Shown here piece by piece: positions 1 to 9,084 of a stretch of DNA of 64,000 bases; the stretch's first letter is position 1; the number at the start of each line of letters is the position of its first letter. Both the position numbers and the translations under genes were made by a program. The notes below the pieces were generated by a model. It worked only from the letters and a program-made list of their open reading frames with translations, was not told where the DNA came from and did no database searches. Origin of the DNA: an uncultured Collinsella sp. (lineage in GTDB: Bacteria; Actinomycetota; Coriobacteriia; Coriobacteriales; Coriobacteriaceae); the NCBI GenBank assembly GCA_937943045.1, contig CALEBN010000054.1, positions 1 to 64,000 of the forward strand, given 5' to 3'.

Positions 1-80
1 AAATCTTTCCGCAGGACGGAGGAGCTCCCGCCGCACGTAGTGCGCAGCGGGAGCTCCGACATGTCCGAGGACGATTTGGG
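1..80. repeat. Palindromic element, family G, copy 1
   Basis: A 37-bp hairpin at 21-57 has arms starting GGAGCTCCCGC and ending GCGGGAGCTCC, with an inner CGCAC/GTGCG stem and a bulged CA. The flanks (ATCTTTCCGCAGGAC before, GACATGTCCGAGGACGATT after) match the reverse complement of the element at 43639-43768. Stem differences between the two copies are compensated on both arms. No T-run follows, so it does not look like a simple terminator. The left end may extend beyond the window. Confidence 0.75.
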
Positions 81-202
81 AGGTAACCCTGCGCCCGGCC
101 GGTGAGACCAAACCCCGCCATGCTTCTTATGTGCAGCAAAGCTAATGCTGCTAAAATACAAAGCGCTCATGTAGTTTAAACGCACGACGATAAGGAGCAC
201 CA

Positions 203-1423
203 GTGGGTAACCACTTCCGTACCTCCGGTGCGGGCGATGACGCCCCCAAGACGCAGCCAGGCGCCGCGGGCACTCGTTTCGCCACCCCGGATTCAGAGGA
301 TCAGCTGTTTAGCCCGATCCCCGCACAGCCGGCAGATCAGGCACAGCCGGCGTCAGATCCCTTTGCCTACAATCCCACCAATGATGTCGAGCTTTCCGAG
401 GCCGCGGGTTTTGAGCCCGTGCAGAAGGTGACCGCTCGCGTGGATCAGCCTCAGGCGGACGTTGTCGCGCCGCAACCCGTCATGGCCGGTATTCCCGACC
501 CCATGACCCCTGCGACTCCGGCGCCACAGCCTGCGCAGTCCGGCCTTTTTGCCGGCATTCCCGATCCTACGCAGCCCGCGGCTCCCGTAGTCGAGAGCGA
601 TCAGGCCGCCGAGGTCGCAAGCCTCGACAATGCGCTCAACAACCCCGACTTTACGTCGGTGTTTGCGCCCATCGATCCGCAGGCCAGCCGCAAGAAGATG
701 GCCAAGCAGGCCGGTGTCGAGCCCGTCATCCTCATGGAGCACGTCACCAAGATCTACCCGGCACAGCCCAACAAGCCCGCGCTCGACGACATCAACATCG
801 AGATCTATCCTGGCGAGTTTGTCTTCTTGGTCGGTCACTCCGGCTCGGGTAAGACCACGCTGCTGTCGACGCTCAACCGCGACGTCAAGCCGACGAGCGG
901 CCGTATTCTGGTCGCCGGCCAGGACCTCATGAAGATCAAGAACCGCAAGGTTCCGTTCTTGCGTCGCCAGATCGGTGCCGTGTTCCAGGACTTTAAGCTC
1001 CTACCGCAGAAGACCGCCTACGAAAACGTGGCGTTTGCCCTGCAGTGCATCGGCAAGCCCAAGGGCGTCATTCGCAGCCAGGTGCCCGAGGTGCTTCGCC
1101 TGGTCGGCCTGGCCGATCAGATGGACTCTCTGCCCGATCAGCTGTCCGGTGGCGAGCAGCAGCGTGTCGCCGTTGCCCGCGCTATGGTCAACCGTCCGCC
1201 GCTGCTTATCTGCGACGAGCCCACGGGCAACCTCGACCCCGCGATTTCGCTGGGCATTATGAAGCTGCTCGAGCGCATTAACCGTACCGGCACCACCGTG
1301 ATCGTCGCCACGCACGACCGCGAGATGGTCGATAGCATGCACCGTCGCGTGATCGCCCTCGAGGGCGGCCACGTAATCCGCGACCAGGAGAGGGGAGGTT
1401 ACGGCAACTATGGCACCAACTAA
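203..1423 (+). CDS. ftsE: Cell-division ABC transporter ATP-binding protein FtsE with long N-terminal extension
   Basis: FtsE is the ATPase of the FtsEX complex, which couples the divisome to peptidoglycan hydrolase activation at the membrane. The ABC domain starts near residue 175. It has a Walker A (GHSGSGKTT, about 210-218), a signature LSGGEQQR (about 313), a Walker B ending in CDEPTGNLD, and a THD H-loop. The first ~170 residues are an unusual extension rich in Pro, Ala and Gln, with the motif AGIPDP occurring twice; ordinary FtsE is about 230 residues. The GTG start at 203 follows AAGGAG. The end overlaps ftsX by 14 bp, so the two are translationally coupled. Function of the ABC part is well supported; the extension has no recognised fold. 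Confidence 0.93.
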   Translation: MGNHFRTSGAGDDAPKTQPGAAGTRFATPDSEDQLFSPIPAQPADQAQPASDPFAYNPTNDVELSEAAGFEPVQKVTARVDQPQADVVAPQPVMAGIPDPMTPATPAPQPAQSGLFAGIPDPTQPAAPVVESDQAAEVASLDNALNNPDFTSVFAPIDPQASRKKMAKQAGVEPVILMEHVTKIYPAQPNKPALDDINIEIYPGEFVFLVGHSGSGKTTLLSTLNRDVKPTSGRILVAGQDLMKIKNRKVPFLRRQIGAVFQDFKLLPQKTAYENVAFALQCIGKPKGVIRSQVPEVLRLVGLADQMDSLPDQLSGGEQQRVAVARAMVNRPPLLICDEPTGNLDPAISLGIMKLLERINRTGTTVIVATHDREMVDSMHRRVIALEGGHVIRDQERGGYGNYGTN

Positions 1424-2330
1424 CGTGGGCTATTCGCTCAAAGAGGCTATCAGCCACTTCTTCCGTAACTGGACCACCTCGCTCGGCGCCGTCATCACGA
1501 TCTTCCTTTCGCTGTTTATCATCGGCCTGTTCATTATGGGTTCCGCGATGCTGAACTCCGTGATCGGTACCGTCGAGGATCAGGTTGTCATCAATGCCTT
1601 TATTAGCGATGACGCCGATCAGGCAGATGTTCAGGCCTTTGAGGCCGAGCTCAAGACGTGGAGCAACGTCAAGTCCGTGACCTATAAGGATAAGGACGAC
1701 GCGCTGGCCGAGTACACGAGCAAGATGTCGGGCAACGCCGACGCCACCATGAGTGCGCTCGACGGCCAGAACCCGCTGCCCGCCTCGTTTGCGATTGAGA
1801 TGGACGATCCGTTTCAGGTCGAGAGCACGGCCAAGAAGCTCAAGAAGAACGCCGACTTCCAAAAGATCGCGGACGACGGCGACGTCAACGCGAGCGTGCT
1901 GTATGGCCAGGAGGAAGTGAGCCGCCTGTTCCAGGTGACCAACTACATTCGTATCGCCGCCGTGGTGCTCGTCGGCCTGCTGACCTTTATCGCGTTCATC
2001 TTTATCAACAACACGATTCGCCTGTCCATTACGGCGCGTCGTCGCGAGATTGCGATTATGCGCCTGGTGGGCGCCAGCAACGGCTTCATTCGCGGGCCGT
2101 TCATTACCGAGGGCGTGTTGCAGGCCATTCTGGGCTCGCTGCTTTCCATCGGTGTTTTGGAGCTGCTGCGCAATCTGATGATTCCGCGCCTGCAGGCGAG
2201 CGTCGGCTGGATGTCGTTTGCGCTGCCGATGCAGTACTATCTGGTGACCTACGCCGCACTGATTCTCGTCGGCGTGCTCATCGGTCTCTTTGGCTCTGCC
2301 ATCGCCATGCGCCGTTATCTGCGCGTGTAG
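1410..2330 (+). CDS. ftsX: Cell-division membrane protein FtsX
   Basis: Membrane partner of FtsE that transmits ATPase-driven conformational change to extracellular cell-wall hydrolases. The 306-residue protein has the FtsX layout. There is an N-terminal cytoplasmic segment with the motif SHFFRNWTTS, TM1 at about 25-50, an extracellular domain to about 180, and then three membrane segments near 184-203, 235-252 and 276-300 forming the FtsX/MacB permease domain. The start lies inside the ftsE 3' end. A terminator follows immediately, which closes an ftsE-ftsX transcription unit. Confidence 0.94.
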   Translation: MAPTNVGYSLKEAISHFFRNWTTSLGAVITIFLSLFIIGLFIMGSAMLNSVIGTVEDQVVINAFISDDADQADVQAFEAELKTWSNVKSVTYKDKDDALAEYTSKMSGNADATMSALDGQNPLPASFAIEMDDPFQVESTAKKLKKNADFQKIADDGDVNASVLYGQEEVSRLFQVTNYIRIAAVVLVGLLTFIAFIFINNTIRLSITARRREIAIMRLVGASNGFIRGPFITEGVLQAILGSLLSIGVLELLRNLMIPRLQASVGWMSFALPMQYYLVTYAALILVGVLIGLFGSAIAMRRYLRV

Positions 2331-2353
2331 GCGCTGCGGATATGCCGTCTGCA

Positions 2354-2387
2354 ACGGGTCGTCTCTTTTGGGGGCGGCCCGTTTTTT
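2354..2387 (+). terminator. Rho-independent terminator after ftsEX
   Basis: ACGGGTCG pairs with CGGCCCGT (one G-T pair) around a loop and is followed by a run of T. It lies 24 bp after the ftsX stop. Confidence 0.8.
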
Positions 2388-2470
2388 GATCCCTAGGGGA
2401 CGGAGGAAAACGGATCACTCGAATAGACCGACCCCCTAAGTGATCCGTTTTCCTCCGTCCCCTAGGGATC
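2388..2470. repeat. Large perfect palindrome, family C (complete copy)
   Basis: Two 32-bp arms (2388-2419 and 2439-2470) are exact reverse complements. They run from GATCCCTAGGGGACGG to GGAAAACGGATCACT and surround a 19-bp centre. Half copies of the same arm occur near 14138-14156, 38184-38213 and 50538-50567. It sits between the ftsEX terminator and the rnr promoter. Confidence 0.85.
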
Positions 2471-2521
2471 ATTTGGGTAGACTCTTGGGGTGTTAACGGC
2501 TATCGATAGTAAGGAGGCGCC

Positions 2522-4657
2522 ATGGGGCGCAATAACAAACATAAGCGTAGCGCACGCAATAAACGCGGGCCGGTGCGCAGCGAGCGTCGTCCGAGCATGA
2601 CTGGCCGCGTTCAGCTCCATGAGCACAGCGCTTATGTCGTGACCGACAACGGCGATTACAAGGTCATGGGTCGCGGTAAGCGTGAGATTATGGACGGCGA
2701 TACCGTGGCCGTAAGCATCAAGGCGGGACCGCGCGGGGATCGTCGCGCCGTGATCGAGGGCGTCATCGAGCGTGCCGCCATCAGCGTGGTGGGTACGTAT
2801 CAGACGGCCGGCCCGCTTGGTGTGATCGAGCCGCTCGATTCGCGTCTCAAAGCCGATTTCTTTATTTTGCCCGAGGACACTTCGGCGGAGCGCCTGGGCG
2901 TGCGTCCTGGCGATGTCGTCGTCGCGCGCATCCTAACGTATCCGACGCGTCTGGAATCGGGCACGGTGACGATCGATCGCCGCATTGGCGGCGATGACGC
3001 GCCCGATTTGGGTGTTCAGTATGTGATGGCGCGTTATGGCTATACCGACGGCTATCCCGAGGCGGCTCTGGCAGAGGCAGAGGCGCTTTCGCTCGATGTG
3101 ACTGCAGCGCTTAAAGACCCGCTTCGTCGTGACCTGCGCGATCGTTTTGTCATCACCATCGACCCGGTTGATGCGCGCGACTTTGACGATGCCATCTCGC
3201 TCGAGCGCACGCCCGAGGGCGGCTTTAAGCTGGGCGTGCATATCGCCGACGTTTCGCACTATGTTGCCTGGGACGGGCATATCGACCTGGAGGCCCGCCA
3301 TCGCACGACGTCGGTGTACCTTGCCGATCGCGTGCTTCCCATGCTGCCCGAGCGCCTGTCTAATGACCTGTGTTCCCTGCGCCCCGATGAGGATCGCCTG
3401 GCGTTTACCGTCGACATCGAGCTCGACGCGCAGGGCCGTGTGCGTCATTATGACCCCTATCCCAGCGTGATTCGTTCGCGTGTGCGTATGGACTATGACG
3501 GCGCTGAGGCGCTGCTGGTGCGTGCCGGCGCAGTTGAGTATTCCGTGTTGGAGGGCGCTGCGGAGGATGTCGCTGCGGCTGAAGCCTCGCGCGAGGAAGC
3601 GCTTGAGCGCGGGCTTGCGTGCGAGGACACCGCTCGCGGCTGTAACGTTGACCTGGCCGATTTCCTGGTCGCTGCAAACGAACTCGCGGAGCTTCGGCGT
3701 CGCATACGTCGCGCACGCGGTTCGGTCGACTTTGACACGGCCGAGATTCGCGCGCTGCTGGATGAGGACGGCGTGCCCGTGCAGATTGTGGCACGCGAGC
3801 GCTCCTGCGCAACCTCGCTTATCGAGGAGGCGATGCTGCTGGCTAACGAGTGCGTCGCCGAGTGGCTGGCCGACCGCGATATCGAGGCGTGCTATCGCGT
3901 GCACGATGACCCCAGCCCCGACAGTCTGCACGGTGCGGCTGTGGCGCTGGCGCAGCTCGGTATCATCGATGATCGCCGTGCGGCGGGCATTGCCCTGGGA
4001 AGTCCCGACGAGTTGCAGGCGACGGTTGACGCCGCTGCCGGCACGGCTAACGCGCCACTCGTCAACACGCTCCTTTTGCGCAGTATGCAGCGTGCGTTGT
4101 ATAAGCCTCGCAACGAGGGCCACTTTGCGCTCGCCGCGCCGTGCTACTGCCACTTTACAAGCCCCATTCGCCGTTACCCCGATCTGGTGGTGCATCGTGT
4201 GCTCAAGCTGCAGCTGGCATATGAGCAGCTGGGTGGAAAAGACGCCTTGGTGCGCACGCCGAGGCTGATCGGAAAAGGCAGAGAGTCGCTTCCGCGCATC
4301 CTGCCGCAAATCTGCCGTGCGTGCAGCGATGCCGAGCGTGCGGCCGACGCTGCCAGCCATGCGACGCAAAAAATCAAGATTGCGCAGTACTACGAGGATC
4401 GCCTGGGCGAGCGCTATGCCGGAACGGTCTCGTGGGTCAGCAGCATGGGGCTATTCGTGCGTCTCGATCTAACGCAGGTCGAGGGGCTGGTTTCCATTAA
4501 GAGCTTGGGTAACGAGTGGTTTGAGTTTGATGAGGACGCGCTCACGTTGACGGGTGCCGACACGGGGCGTCGTTTTGAGTTGGGCCAGCGCGTGATTATC
4601 GAGGTCTCGCGCGTCAACACTACTCGCGGACATTTGGACTTTAAGCTCATTCATTAA
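2522..4657 (+). CDS. rnr: Ribonuclease R (RNB/S1 exoribonuclease)
   Basis: Processive 3'-5' exoribonuclease that degrades structured RNA and works with the SmpB/tmRNA quality-control route. It is a 711-residue protein of the RNase II/R family. It has a basic N-terminal tail (GRNNKHKRSARNKRG), cold-shock-like RNA-binding domains, and an RNB catalytic core with the magnesium-binding cluster TIDPVDARDFDDA at about 212-224. The HFTSPIRRYPDL motif lies near residue 545 and a C-terminal S1 domain at about 625-705. The ATG follows AAGGAGG. smpB, often its neighbour in Gram-positives, is 8 kb away here. A strong terminator follows. Confidence 0.95.
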   Translation: MGRNNKHKRSARNKRGPVRSERRPSMTGRVQLHEHSAYVVTDNGDYKVMGRGKREIMDGDTVAVSIKAGPRGDRRAVIEGVIERAAISVVGTYQTAGPLGVIEPLDSRLKADFFILPEDTSAERLGVRPGDVVVARILTYPTRLESGTVTIDRRIGGDDAPDLGVQYVMARYGYTDGYPEAALAEAEALSLDVTAALKDPLRRDLRDRFVITIDPVDARDFDDAISLERTPEGGFKLGVHIADVSHYVAWDGHIDLEARHRTTSVYLADRVLPMLPERLSNDLCSLRPDEDRLAFTVDIELDAQGRVRHYDPYPSVIRSRVRMDYDGAEALLVRAGAVEYSVLEGAAEDVAAAEASREEALERGLACEDTARGCNVDLADFLVAANELAELRRRIRRARGSVDFDTAEIRALLDEDGVPVQIVARERSCATSLIEEAMLLANECVAEWLADRDIEACYRVHDDPSPDSLHGAAVALAQLGIIDDRRAAGIALGSPDELQATVDAAAGTANAPLVNTLLLRSMQRALYKPRNEGHFALAAPCYCHFTSPIRRYPDLVVHRVLKLQLAYEQLGGKDALVRTPRLIGKGRESLPRILPQICRACSDAERAADAASHATQKIKIAQYYEDRLGERYAGTVSWVSSMGLFVRLDLTQVEGLVSIKSLGNEWFEFDEDALTLTGADTGRRFELGQRVIIEVSRVNTTRGHLDFKLIH

Positions 4658-4686
4658 CCGGCACGGAGTGAGTATCGGCAGAGCGT

Positions 4687-4717
4687 AGAGGGCGGTCTTT
4701 CGGGGCCGCCCTCTTTG
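4687..4717 (+). terminator. Terminator after rnr
   Basis: AGAGGGCGG (4687-4695) pairs perfectly with CCGCCCTCT (4706-4714), followed by T residues. It lies 30 bp after the rnr stop. Confidence 0.85.
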
Positions 4718-4835
4718 CGTGTCTCTTGATTACCCTGCCATGAGCTCGGCCGCTTCTTCATATGCTTTTGGGAGATAGGACCTACCAAAACAAACCTGTC
4801 CCTATTTGGCAGGTTTACGAGAGAGCGGGGATGTT

Positions 4836-5441
4836 GTGGCAACGGTATATGGGTATGCGCGAGTGAGCTCGCGCGATCAAAATTTGAATCGCCAGTTGGA
4901 TGCGCTGAGCGCCTATGGCGTGGAGCCGGCGAATGTCTTTGCCGACCGTGCGAGCGGTAAGGACTTTGATCGCCCGCGGTATCGGGAATTGCTTCATGTC
5001 TTGGCTTCCGGCGACGTGTTGGTGGTGCTTTCCATCGATCGGCTGGGTCGAAACTACAGCGAGATACTCGAGGAATGGCGTCGTATAACCAAGGAACTTG
5101 GTGCGGCCATCGTTGTGCTGGACATGCCGTTGCTCGATACGCGTGCGAGAGATTGCGGCGGATCGGATGTGACCAGCACGCTGATCGCCGATATCGTTTT
5201 ACAGTTGTTGAGCTATGTGGCGCAGGTGGAACGAGAGAACATCCACCGTCGTCAGGCGGAGGGAATCGCGGCGGCGCGGGCGCGCGGCGTGCGTTTTGGT
5301 CGACCCCGCAAGCCGTGCCCTCCGCAATTTGAACGAGTGCGCGATATCTATGAGGCGGGCAATATTACCCGGAGTCAGGCGGCAAAGCGCCTAGGCGTGT
5401 GCGTGGGGACCTTCGATCGCTGGATGCGCGAGACGGAGTAG
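4836..5441 (+). CDS. Serine recombinase (resolvase/invertase family)
   Basis: Small serine recombinase that would cut and rejoin DNA through a 5'-phosphoserine link. The catalytic resolvase domain opens with YGYARVSSRDQNLNRQLDAL (nucleophile Ser in RVSS). It continues with the conserved SIDRLGRNYSEI segment and ends with a Hin-like helix-turn-helix (RSQAAKRLGVCVGTFDRWM). I prefer the GTG at 4836 after GAGAGCGGGG; the open frame extends to a TTG at 4806. It stands alone between rnr and the MurNAc cluster. No obvious invertible segment with matched recombination sites is visible around it, so its target is unknown. It may be a domesticated or passenger invertase. Confidence 0.88.
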   Translation: MATVYGYARVSSRDQNLNRQLDALSAYGVEPANVFADRASGKDFDRPRYRELLHVLASGDVLVVLSIDRLGRNYSEILEEWRRITKELGAAIVVLDMPLLDTRARDCGGSDVTSTLIADIVLQLLSYVAQVERENIHRRQAEGIAAARARGVRFGRPRKPCPPQFERVRDIYEAGNITRSQAAKRLGVCVGTFDRWMRETE

Positions 5442-5693
5442 GGGTGCCGGGGATGCGGACTCAGCGACTACCGCCGTCCATGCGAGACGCTGTTAACAAC
5501 CCTGTTACGAATAATGCGACCTTGATGAATCATTTTGTGTCGCGCGTATTTCCGAGCGGTCGGATTTGAGGGGCGAGCGGTAGAACGCCCGCCCTTTGTG
5601 CGCCATGATGCGGCACAATGTACCGCAAAAGCTGTTTATACCCGGTACGAATCGTTCGTTGGTCTTTAATTCTTCTCAACGGAGGTGTTTGAG
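5442..5693. promoter_or_regulatory. Upstream region of the MurNAc cluster with a possible operator
   Basis: There is no gene in this 252-bp gap. An inverted repeat GTACC (5620-5624) and GGTAC (5644-5648) brackets TGTTTATA close to the likely promoter. RpiR/MurR regulators bind dyads near their own promoters, so this is a plausible operator, but the match is short. Confidence 0.35.
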
Positions 5694-6545
5694 ATGGCAA
5701 ACGGATTGCTTTTAAGGCTTCGCGAGCGTGAGCTCAGCGCGAGTCCGGCGGAGCGCAATGTCATCGCATACGTGAGTGCTCATCCGCACGAGGTGGTCGG
5801 GCTGTCCGTCCGCGGTCTTGCCGATGCCACGTTCTCCTCGCCCTCGAGCATTTTGCGCTTTTGCAAGCGCTTGGGTTTTGCGGGCTACAAGGAGTTCCAG
5901 CGCGAACTGATTGCCGAACTTGCGCTCTTGGGCGACAGAAAGGACGTTGCCCTCGAGGACATCTCCGTGGATGACAGCGTCGAACGTATCGTGGGGAAGG
6001 TGATGAAGAGCAACGTGCGCACGATCGAGGCGACGGCGCGAACACTCGATTACACCGTTTTGGAACGATGTGCAGCCTATCTTAAGCGGGCGCGCATGGT
6101 CAATCTGTTCGGTATTGGTGCTTCTCGCTTGGTTGCGCACGATCTGGCACAAAAGCTCATGCGTGTTGACAAAGAGTGCCATCTGTACGACGACTGGCAC
6201 GACCAACTCTTGTGCGCCAAAAACATGCACGAAGGCGATATCGGCATTGCTTTTAGCTACTCGGGCTTAACGCAAGAAGTGCTGGACTGCACTGCAGAGG
6301 CCCAACGCCACAACTGTCCCGTTGTGGCCGTAACCAAGGTAGACGGATCGTCCAAGCTTGCCGCCATGGCCGATGCCGTGCTCGGCGTCGCTGCGAGTGA
6401 GCCCTTGGTCCGCAGCGGTGCCATGGCTTCGCGTATGGCCCAGCTTATGGTTGTCGATGCCCTGTACGCTGCTTACGTTGCCAGCGACTACGAGCGGGCG
6501 ACGCATGTCATTAAGCAAAACTACATCGAGAAACAGGAAAGATGA
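5694..6545 (+). CDS. murR: RpiR/MurR-family transcriptional regulator
   Basis: Sugar-phosphate-sensing regulator with an N-terminal RpiR helix-turn-helix (about 1-75, including LADATFSSPSSILRFCKRLGF) and a C-terminal SIS domain (about 120-250) that would bind MurNAc-6-phosphate or a related sugar phosphate. The ATG at 5694 has the ideal upstream GGAGG; the in-frame GTG at 5685 overlaps that site and is unlikely. It is the first gene of the cluster with murQ (10 bp away), murP and mupG. By analogy with MurR it probably controls this operon. The name rests on context rather than on sequence alone. Confidence 0.85.
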   Translation: MANGLLLRLRERELSASPAERNVIAYVSAHPHEVVGLSVRGLADATFSSPSSILRFCKRLGFAGYKEFQRELIAELALLGDRKDVALEDISVDDSVERIVGKVMKSNVRTIEATARTLDYTVLERCAAYLKRARMVNLFGIGASRLVAHDLAQKLMRVDKECHLYDDWHDQLLCAKNMHEGDIGIAFSYSGLTQEVLDCTAEAQRHNCPVVAVTKVDGSSKLAAMADAVLGVAASEPLVRSGAMASRMAQLMVVDALYAAYVASDYERATHVIKQNYIEKQER

Positions 6546-6555
6546 GGTGAATGAA

Positions 6556-7479
<924 letters not shown>

Positions 7480-7536
7480 GTGCACGGCGTGAGCAGATAT
7501 GACATCAAGAAGAGACACCCAATACAAGGAGGAGTT

Positions 7537-8967
7537 ATGACGAACAAAGAGCTGGCTCAAAAGCTGCTGGACCTTTTGGGCGGTAAAGACAACGTGCTCG
7601 CAAACGCGGCGTGCATGACGCGCCTGCGCGTGACCGTCAAAGACACGGGCAACGTCGACACGGAGGGTATTAAGGCGCTCGACGGCGTGATGGGCCTGGT
7701 TGAGGATGACACGATGCAGATCGTGCTGGGTCCGGGCAAGGTGAATAAGGTGCTCGAGGAGTTCTCCAAGCTCACCGGCCTTGCGAAAGGCGTTGCTGAC
7801 GAGAGCGTGGTTGACGCTGCGGCCACAAACAAGGCCGCACAGAAGGCCAAGTACGAGTCTAAGCCGGTTCAGGCCTTCCTCAAGAAGATTTCCAATGTCT
7901 TCGTCGCCCTGCTTCCCGGCATCATTGCGGCTGGCCTCATCAACGGTATCTGCAACGTCATTAACGTCTCGACGGCAGGCGCGCTTGCAGGCGAGTGGTG
8001 GTACCAGGGCATTCGTTCCATGGGCTGGGCCCTGTTTGCCTATCTGCCCATCTTGGTGGGCTATAACGCGGCACGTGAGTTTGGTGGCTCCGCTGCGCTG
8101 GGCGGCATCGCCGGCATGATGTGTATCGCCAACAGTGCCATGCCCCTGCTTGCGCCTGGCGCGGCTGATCCTGCCACTGCTATTCTGCTGCCCCTCACCA
8201 GTGCGCAGTACAACCCCGCAGCGGGCGGCATGATCGCGGCTCTCATCGCTGGCGCATTTTTTGCCTGGATGGAGCGTCAGATTCGCAAGGTTATGCCCAA
8301 CGCACTCGACACGTTCTTGTCCCCGCTGCTGGTGCTCATCATTGGCGCCTTTGCTCTGATGCTCGTCATCCAGCCGGTTGGCGCATGGCTGACGACTGCC
8401 ATCTTTAGCGTCCTCACCTTTATCTTCGAGAAGCTGGGCGTCCTGGGCGGCTATATCCTGTCGGCAGGCTTCTTGCCTCTGGTGTCCGTCGGCCTGCATC
8501 AGGCGCTCACGCCGATCCACGCTATGCTCAACGATCCCGACGGCGCTACCAAGGGCATCAACTACCTGCTGCCCATCCTTATGATGGCTGGCGGCGGCCA
8601 GGTCGGTGCCGGTCTGGCGCTGTACTTTAAGACCAAGAACGCCAAGCTCAAGAAGTACGTCGCAGAGTCCATTCCCGTTGGAATCCTGGGTGTGGGCGAG
8701 CCTCTGATGTATGCCGTTACGCTGCCGCTCGTTCGTCCGTTTGTGACGGCCTGCCTGGGTGCTGGATTTGGCGGCGCGCTCGCGGCGCTACTTCGCATCG
8801 GCACGGTTTCTCAGGGCGTTTCCGGTCTGTTTGGCCTGCTGATCGTCGTTCCTGGCCAGCAGCTTGGCTACGTTGCCGCTATGCTGCTTGCCTATGCCGC
8901 CGGCTTTGTCCTGACGTGGTTCTTCGGTGTCGACGAGCAGAAGATCAACGAGTTCTTTGGCGAGTAG
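7537..8967 (+). CDS. murP: PTS EIIBC component for MurNAc (MurP-like)
   Basis: Membrane permease that imports and phosphorylates MurNAc or MurNAc-disaccharide. The N-terminal EIIB domain (about 1-85) has its phosphocysteine at Cys26 (NAACMTRLRV). A linker leads to an EIIC domain (about 105-470) with roughly ten membrane segments and the conserved GVGEPLMYAVTLP and PLVSVGLHQALTPIHAML stretches. No EIIA domain is present, so it must borrow one; an EIIA-Glc homologue is encoded at 33589. The start is ATG 7537 after AAGGAGGAG. The substrate is assigned from the murR-murQ-mupG context. Confidence 0.9.
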   Translation: MTNKELAQKLLDLLGGKDNVLANAACMTRLRVTVKDTGNVDTEGIKALDGVMGLVEDDTMQIVLGPGKVNKVLEEFSKLTGLAKGVADESVVDAAATNKAAQKAKYESKPVQAFLKKISNVFVALLPGIIAAGLINGICNVINVSTAGALAGEWWYQGIRSMGWALFAYLPILVGYNAAREFGGSAALGGIAGMMCIANSAMPLLAPGAADPATAILLPLTSAQYNPAAGGMIAALIAGAFFAWMERQIRKVMPNALDTFLSPLLVLIIGAFALMLVIQPVGAWLTTAIFSVLTFIFEKLGVLGGYILSAGFLPLVSVGLHQALTPIHAMLNDPDGATKGINYLLPILMMAGGGQVGAGLALYFKTKNAKLKKYVAESIPVGILGVGEPLMYAVTLPLVRPFVTACLGAGFGGALAALLRIGTVSQGVSGLFGLLIVVPGQQLGYVAAMLLAYAAGFVLTWFFGVDEQKINEFFGE

Positions 8968-9034
8968 TTTGATATCGCGAGCCGTGTTGCTCAGGGCTCG
9001 CGGCGCGCGGAAGATTTCTTGATGCTATGGTTGT

Positions 9035-9068
9035 GCCGGCGGGGCTAACTGCTCCGTCGGCCTTTTTT
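9035..9068 (+). terminator. Terminator between murP and mupG
   Basis: GCCGGCGG pairs with CCGTCGGC (one G-T), followed by CTTTTTT. The mupG ribosome-binding site AAAGGAG begins directly after the T-run, so mupG is either reached by read-through or has reduced expression. Confidence 0.75.
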
Positions 9069-9084
9069 AAAGGAGCGTTGAAGC

